A stretch of 64,000 bases of DNA, from positions 1 through 64,000 of the forward strand of contig NC_019959.1 of assembly GCF_000328565.1 (NCBI RefSeq). The letters are read 5' to 3'. The notes under the pieces are model-generated. The model was given only the letters and a program-made list of their open reading frames with translations. It ran no database searches and was not told the origin of the DNA. Each line of letters starts with the position of its first letter. Within the stretch, counting starts at the first letter, position 1. The stretch is from Mycobacterium sp. JS623 (GTDB lineage Bacteria; Actinomycetota; Actinomycetes; Mycobacteriales; Mycobacteriaceae). Shown one piece after another: positions 60,024-64,000 of this stretch. A program made the position numbers and the translations under genes.

Positions 60024-62525
60024 ATGGCCAATCCACTCGATCAAAGCCTGCAACCCACCGTCTCGGTGTTCGGCAACTTGCGCCGCATGCGCGACGGGTC
60101 CATTTGGGCCGACTACCGCATCACCGGCCTGCCGTACGGATACACCTCTGACGAACGCAAGTACGACACCCTCGTACACCACAAGAACCTGTTCCGTGCG
60201 CTGCCCAACAACGCCGTCATCGCCGGTCGTATCGCCGCGATGAACCCAGACGAGATCGTGGCCCGCGCCATGGCCGGAACCGACGTCAACTCCCGGCCCA
60301 TGTGGCGAGAGGAGTGCGAAGGCAAGCACGACTTCTTCTCCACCACCGTGCGCGCGACTGAACGCATCTTCACCGTGTCGTTTCCGGTGGTCGATTCCGA
60401 CGTCGTCACCGACCTCACCGGATGGGGATCAGCGAGCCGCCGCTCCAAGGAACGCGACCGCACCGAGATGGCTAAGGCCGCCGATCTCGCCTCCGCCATC
60501 GTCACTCGGCTGCCTTCGGTGTTCGGCTTCGAGCCGTTGACCACCGCCCAGATGGTGTGGCTGTGGAACCGGGCACTGTCGCGGGGCTCGGCACCGGAGG
60601 TGTTCCCCACAGCGGTCGCCTCCAACGTGTCCTCGCCAGCGGGGGCCTTCGCGATGGCCGAGTTCGACGAAGGTGAACGGCGCCGGGAGGGCAAGCGGTG
60701 GAGTCCCAGCAGCTTCGCACCGCTGGTGAAGATCACCCAGCCCGGCCGCATCGGAACCACCGAGTCATGGCAGACACTGCTGGCGATCGAAGCGCTGCCC
60801 CTGGAGGGGCTGCAATTCCCCGGCTCGGAGTTCTTCACCATCGCCGATCGCGTCGCCGGATTCGACGTCGACTGGGCTGTGCGCATCAGCAAGACCAGCC
60901 GCGAGCAAGCCATCGCCCGCAACACCAAGAACCTGCGGCGGCTCAACGAGCAGGTCGGTGAACGCGACACCGAGATTTCCTTCGCTCACGACACGCTCTC
61001 CGAACAGGTGATGCTGCTCGGTGAATACAACGGGCACCTCGAAGGCAACGACGACGAGATCGAAGTGTCGCTGTGCCCGATCTTCGCCGTCGCCGGCACG
61101 ACACGCGCGCAGTGCGAAGACGGTGCTCTGAAACTGGTGCAGGCCTTCGAGCGCAACCGCATCAAGGTGGTTGCCCCGCTCGGCGGGCAGCGCGAACTGT
61201 GGGCCGCGATGAACCCCGGCGGAGTCAACTTGCGTGCCGTCGACGACTTCTCTCACGTCACCATCAGTGAGTACGCCGCGGCCAGCGTGCCATGCGCCAC
61301 CAACGACGTCGGCGACGTCAGCGGACCGATCTTCGCGCTGAACCTGTCGGGTCGACGCAACCAACCCGTGCACCTGGAGTGGTTCCGGGAGGCCTCACGC
61401 GGGGCATCGCCCTCGGTGGCGTTCGCGGGGGAACTGGGTGCCGGCAAGACCTGGGCGATCTTGACGATGATGTTCCAGCTCGTCGACGTCGGGGGCCAAT
61501 TTCTGGCCATCGACCGCACCGACCAAGGCGAGTACGCCGCCCCGGTGTCGACGCTGCGCAGCTCGGTGGTCGTCGACATGCTGCGGCCGCGGTGGTCGAT
61601 GGATCCGCTGCGCATCTTCCCTGCCGACATCAGCGTCGACAAAGCCGTCGATCTGCTCACCCCGCTGTTTGGCTGCACCCCGGACTCCCCGCAAGGTCTG
61701 ACCCTGGGTGAGCTGCTGCACCCCGAGCGCGGTGTGCGCTCAATCCCCGACATGCTGCACGTGCTGCAACGCGGCATGGACGACGGCGGCATCGACGGCG
61801 GCGCCAAACCGCTGCCCGCCGGCTGGGCCGAGCTGCACCGCCTGCTCGGGTACTGGGCGACCAAGCGGTACGCCGCGGCCCTGATGGACCCCAACCTGCC
61901 GCCGCTGAACCTTGACGCCGAGGGCATCGTCATCCGCACCAACCGCGTCGAGGTCCCGACTGCCGAGGAAGTTGCCTCCGGCGATCCGATCGACCCCAGC
62001 AAGATCTTCGGCCGCGCCATGTACGGGCTGTCGACCGAGATCGGCCGCCAGGCGTTCGGCTCCAACAAGCGCCGCATGGGTGCGGTCGTGATGGACGAGG
62101 CGTACCACGTCACCTCGACGCCGCGAGGGCTTGCCAGCGTCACCCGCATCGTCCGCGACGGCCGCAAGGACAACACCGCGCTGATCCTCGGCAGCCACGA
62201 CCCGGTGAGCGATTACCCCGCCGGCACGGCCCTGGACCTGATCCCGATCCGCATCGTCATGCGACACCGAGACGAATCACTGGCCCGGCGCTCGCTGAAG
62301 TGGCTGGGCATCGACCCGGACAAGAACCCGCACATCGTCACCGACCTGACCCGCAACACCAGCCCGAAAGGCAGCAACAACAAAGTCATTCCGGGCCGCG
62401 AAGGCGAGGGCTATCTGCGCGACGCCCGCGGCGCCATCGGCCGGATCAAGGTGCTGGGCCCCTCGTCTCCGATGCGACGCGAAGCGATGAACACCACTCC
62501 CCCCGAACAGGCCGACGTCGCATGA
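60024..62525 (+). CDS. VirB4-type conjugation ATPase
   Basis: An 833-aa protein. N-terminal beta-rich half, then Walker A GELGAGKT near residue 470, Walker B AVVMDEAYH near 690, and RMGAVV/IVRDGRKDNTALILGSHD motor motifs. Central ATPase of the type IV channel (TcpF/TraC group). Preceded by a TcpE-like gene and coupled by ATGA to the next one. Confidence 0.88.
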   Translation: MANPLDQSLQPTVSVFGNLRRMRDGSIWADYRITGLPYGYTSDERKYDTLVHHKNLFRALPNNAVIAGRIAAMNPDEIVARAMAGTDVNSRPMWREECEGKHDFFSTTVRATERIFTVSFPVVDSDVVTDLTGWGSASRRSKERDRTEMAKAADLASAIVTRLPSVFGFEPLTTAQMVWLWNRALSRGSAPEVFPTAVASNVSSPAGAFAMAEFDEGERRREGKRWSPSSFAPLVKITQPGRIGTTESWQTLLAIEALPLEGLQFPGSEFFTIADRVAGFDVDWAVRISKTSREQAIARNTKNLRRLNEQVGERDTEISFAHDTLSEQVMLLGEYNGHLEGNDDEIEVSLCPIFAVAGTTRAQCEDGALKLVQAFERNRIKVVAPLGGQRELWAAMNPGGVNLRAVDDFSHVTISEYAAASVPCATNDVGDVSGPIFALNLSGRRNQPVHLEWFREASRGASPSVAFAGELGAGKTWAILTMMFQLVDVGGQFLAIDRTDQGEYAAPVSTLRSSVVVDMLRPRWSMDPLRIFPADISVDKAVDLLTPLFGCTPDSPQGLTLGELLHPERGVRSIPDMLHVLQRGMDDGGIDGGAKPLPAGWAELHRLLGYWATKRYAAALMDPNLPPLNLDAEGIVIRTNRVEVPTAEEVASGDPIDPSKIFGRAMYGLSTEIGRQAFGSNKRRMGAVVMDEAYHVTSTPRGLASVTRIVRDGRKDNTALILGSHDPVSDYPAGTALDLIPIRIVMRHRDESLARRSLKWLGIDPDKNPHIVTDLTRNTSPKGSNNKVIPGREGEGYLRDARGAIGRIKVLGPSSPMRREAMNTTPPEQADVA

Positions 62526-63175
62526 CCAGAAACGGAGACCTCCCCGTGAACGAACGCACCGACGCCGGCGAGGTCGTCGAAGCTGAGCGTCACCGCCTGC
62601 GTCTGTGGCTGATCGGCGCGCTCACCGCGCTCGCGATCGCCGCCGTCACGCTGATCGTGATCTGGCCGACCCCGCAGGCCACCGGCCGCCCCGCGCCGTG
62701 CCTGATGTTCGGCGCTGGCCCGGTCAACAACGGCAAGGCCGTCATCGCCGCCGGCGTCGCCACCGGCGTCCCCGAGTCCGGCATCCTGGCCGGCCTGACC
62801 GCAGCCATGCAGGACACCGAGCTGCGCAACCTCGCCAACCCGAACGTCCCCGACTCCCTGACCACCGCCCACGACGGGCTCGCCGCCGACTACGACGCCC
62901 TCGGGATTCTGCAGCAGCGAGCTGCCTGGGGCACCACCACAGCGCGGATGACGCCCGCGGCCGCCGCCCAGCACTTCTACGCGGTCATGCGCACCATCGA
63001 CGGCTGGCAGAACATGGAACCGCAGTTCCTGGCCAGCCTGGTGCAACGCTCAGCATGGCCGGAGGTCTACGCCACCCGCGTGCCGTCCGCCCGCGTGTTC
63101 TACCGCGAACACCTCGACGAAGTGCTCGCCACGCACTGCGACGGGACCGCGATCACGGCGGGAGCACCCTCGTGA
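62522..63175 (+). CDS. membrane-anchored transglycosylase-like conjugation protein
   Basis: A 217-aa protein. TM at about 28-50 (LWLIGALTALAIAAVTLIVI), then an external domain: VIAAGVATGVPESGILAGLT, DYDALGILQQRAAWGTTTAR. The GILQQR..WGT motif recurs in actinobacterial conjugation wall hydrolases, where it accompanies a lysozyme-like fold. Probably opens peptidoglycan for the channel. ATG 62522 coupled; GTG 62546 possible. Confidence 0.6.
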   Translation: MTRNGDLPVNERTDAGEVVEAERHRLRLWLIGALTALAIAAVTLIVIWPTPQATGRPAPCLMFGAGPVNNGKAVIAAGVATGVPESGILAGLTAAMQDTELRNLANPNVPDSLTTAHDGLAADYDALGILQQRAAWGTTTARMTPAAAAQHFYAVMRTIDGWQNMEPQFLASLVQRSAWPEVYATRVPSARVFYREHLDEVLATHCDGTAITAGAPS

Positions 63176-64000
63176 TCCCCACCGCGACAACGAAATCAGC
63201 GCACGAACGGCTTCAGCGGTGCGGCGCGTGGATCGGTGCGTGGAGCCCAGCGGTGCCGCTGCGGTGGTGTGGCCGGCACCGCGTGCTGACCGCGGTGATC
63301 GGTGCGGGCCTGGTGCTGCTGCTCATCTGCGCGGCCCGAGCCGGCGCGGACCCAGGAACCAACGGATCGAGCTCCGACGGCGGCAACGTGCTCATCTCCT
63401 GGATGGGCATCAAGGACTCCGACAACGTGCCGGTCGCCAAATACACGCTGACGATGAACCAGGGCGGATGGGATGACCCCGCCTCGACGATGTTCGCCAA
63501 GGTCGCCTCCATCTGCTACGAGATCTACCTCTGCATCACCGCGACCGCGCTGTGGCTGATCAAGTTCGTTCTCGAGTTCAAGTGGATGGCGCTGTTCACC
63601 GTGCCTTTCCAGACCATCGGGCGCGGCGTCGACTCGGCAATGGACCGCTTCGGGCTCGCCGCCACCGCACTGGCCGTGCTGGCGATCATCGTGGTGTGCA
63701 CCGCATTGGCTGGTCGCACCGCTAAGGCGTTCTCCAACATCGCCATGGGCATGCTCATGATCGGCATCGCCGCCACGATCTTCGCCAACCCGCTGGGTGA
63801 ACTGGTGGGCCCGGATGGGCTGCTGGCCAAGGGGCGTGACACCGGACTGGAGATCGCCACCTCGGTCTCAGACGGCGCGGTGAGCAAGCAGGGCGACGGC
63901 GCGAACGTCGACGCGATGGTGTCGCGGCTCGCTGACCGGTTCCTGCGCTCCCCCACCCAGATGATCAATTTCGGCATGGTCAGCGACTCGGTGTCGCGCA
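63172..64000 (+). CDS. polytopic VirB6/TcpH-like membrane protein, cut by window end
   Basis: GTG start overlaps the previous stop (GTGA); the frame stays open for 276 codons to the edge. At least five TM spans (VLTAVIGAGLVLLLICAARA, LCITATALWLIKFVLEFKWM, AATALAVLAIIVVCTALAG, NIAMGMLMIGIAATIFANPL). Fits the large Orf15/TcpH/VirB6-type channel component that follows VirB4 in Gram-positive conjugation. Only the N-terminal part is seen. Confidence 0.7.
   Translation, partial: MIPTATTKSAHERLQRCGAWIGAWSPAVPLRWCGRHRVLTAVIGAGLVLLLICAARAGADPGTNGSSSDGGNVLISWMGIKDSDNVPVAKYTLTMNQGGWDDPASTMFAKVASICYEIYLCITATALWLIKFVLEFKWMALFTVPFQTIGRGVDSAMDRFGLAATALAVLAIIVVCTALAGRTAKAFSNIAMGMLMIGIAATIFANPLGELVGPDGLLAKGRDTGLEIATSVSDGAVSKQGDGANVDAMVSRLADRFLRSPTQMINFGMVSDSVSR

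Overview
This window looks like part of a high-GC actinobacterial, most likely mycobacterial (Mycolicibacterium-type), conjugative plasmid or integrated conjugative element. The evidence is WhiB-like and WhiA-like proteins, an AcpM-type acyl carrier domain very close to the mycobacterial protein, EspC-like type VII substrates, a multi-domain cutinase, an EccC-like ATPase and a TcpC/TcpE/VirB4 type IV secretion operon. No rRNA, tRNA or chromosomal housekeeping operon was seen. Toxin-antitoxin modules are dense: MazEF, ParE/RelE, Phd-Doc and VapBC, plus orphan antitoxins.

Layout. 1-3.6 kb (minus): tightly overlapping operon of small regulators (WhiB, WhiA-like, WhiB, a MazG-like protein, Zn ribbons). 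3.6-9.4 kb (plus): two-domain XRE regulator, then nucleic-acid enzymes (DnaQ-like exonuclease, secreted HNH nuclease, OGG-fold protein, Fe-S uracil-DNA glycosylase). 9.4-18.4 kb (minus): three-gene predicted anti-phage module, SNF2 helicase with a DUF3883-like end, DUF1156 DNA methyltransferase, DUF499 ATPase. Its right side carries a truncated copy of the 3' end of the glycosylase gene that sits intact on its left side. 18.8-26.4 kb: an Arr-like ADP-ribosyltransferase candidate, proteins of unknown function, and a helicase with five helicase-associated repeats. 26.4-29.7 kb: plasmid sigma-like factor, an acyl carrier protein with an unusual N-terminal extension, and a GIY-YIG protein. 29.7-33.6 kb: MazEF, an iteron-like repeat region and a candidate replication initiator, then a ParE/RelE module. 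33.6-39.5 kb: a minus-strand cluster resembling type VII secretion-associated proteins, and a lipoprotein. 39.5-41.3 kb: orphan TnpB with three CRISPR-like repeats starting 1 nt past its stop codon. 41.4-47.7 kb: small genes, SerB-like phosphatase, EspC-like protein, VapB-like and Phd-Doc genes around a triple GGTACC operator. 47.8-52.1 kb: Ser/Thr kinase, ATP-dependent DNA ligase, EccC-like ATPase. 52.3-57.3 kb: discoidin-like membrane protein, VapBC, cutinase, second sigma-like factor. 57.3-57.9 kb: intergenic region with inverted repeats, a candidate oriT or promoter region. 57.9-64 kb: conjugation operon running off the right edge.

Working together: the right end supplies the mating channel, the cutinase and lytic-transglycosylase-like protein may remodel the mycobacterial envelope, the TA modules stabilise the element, and the left half carries defence and DNA-repair cargo. 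All functions are inferred from sequence motifs read by eye. No database search was run.
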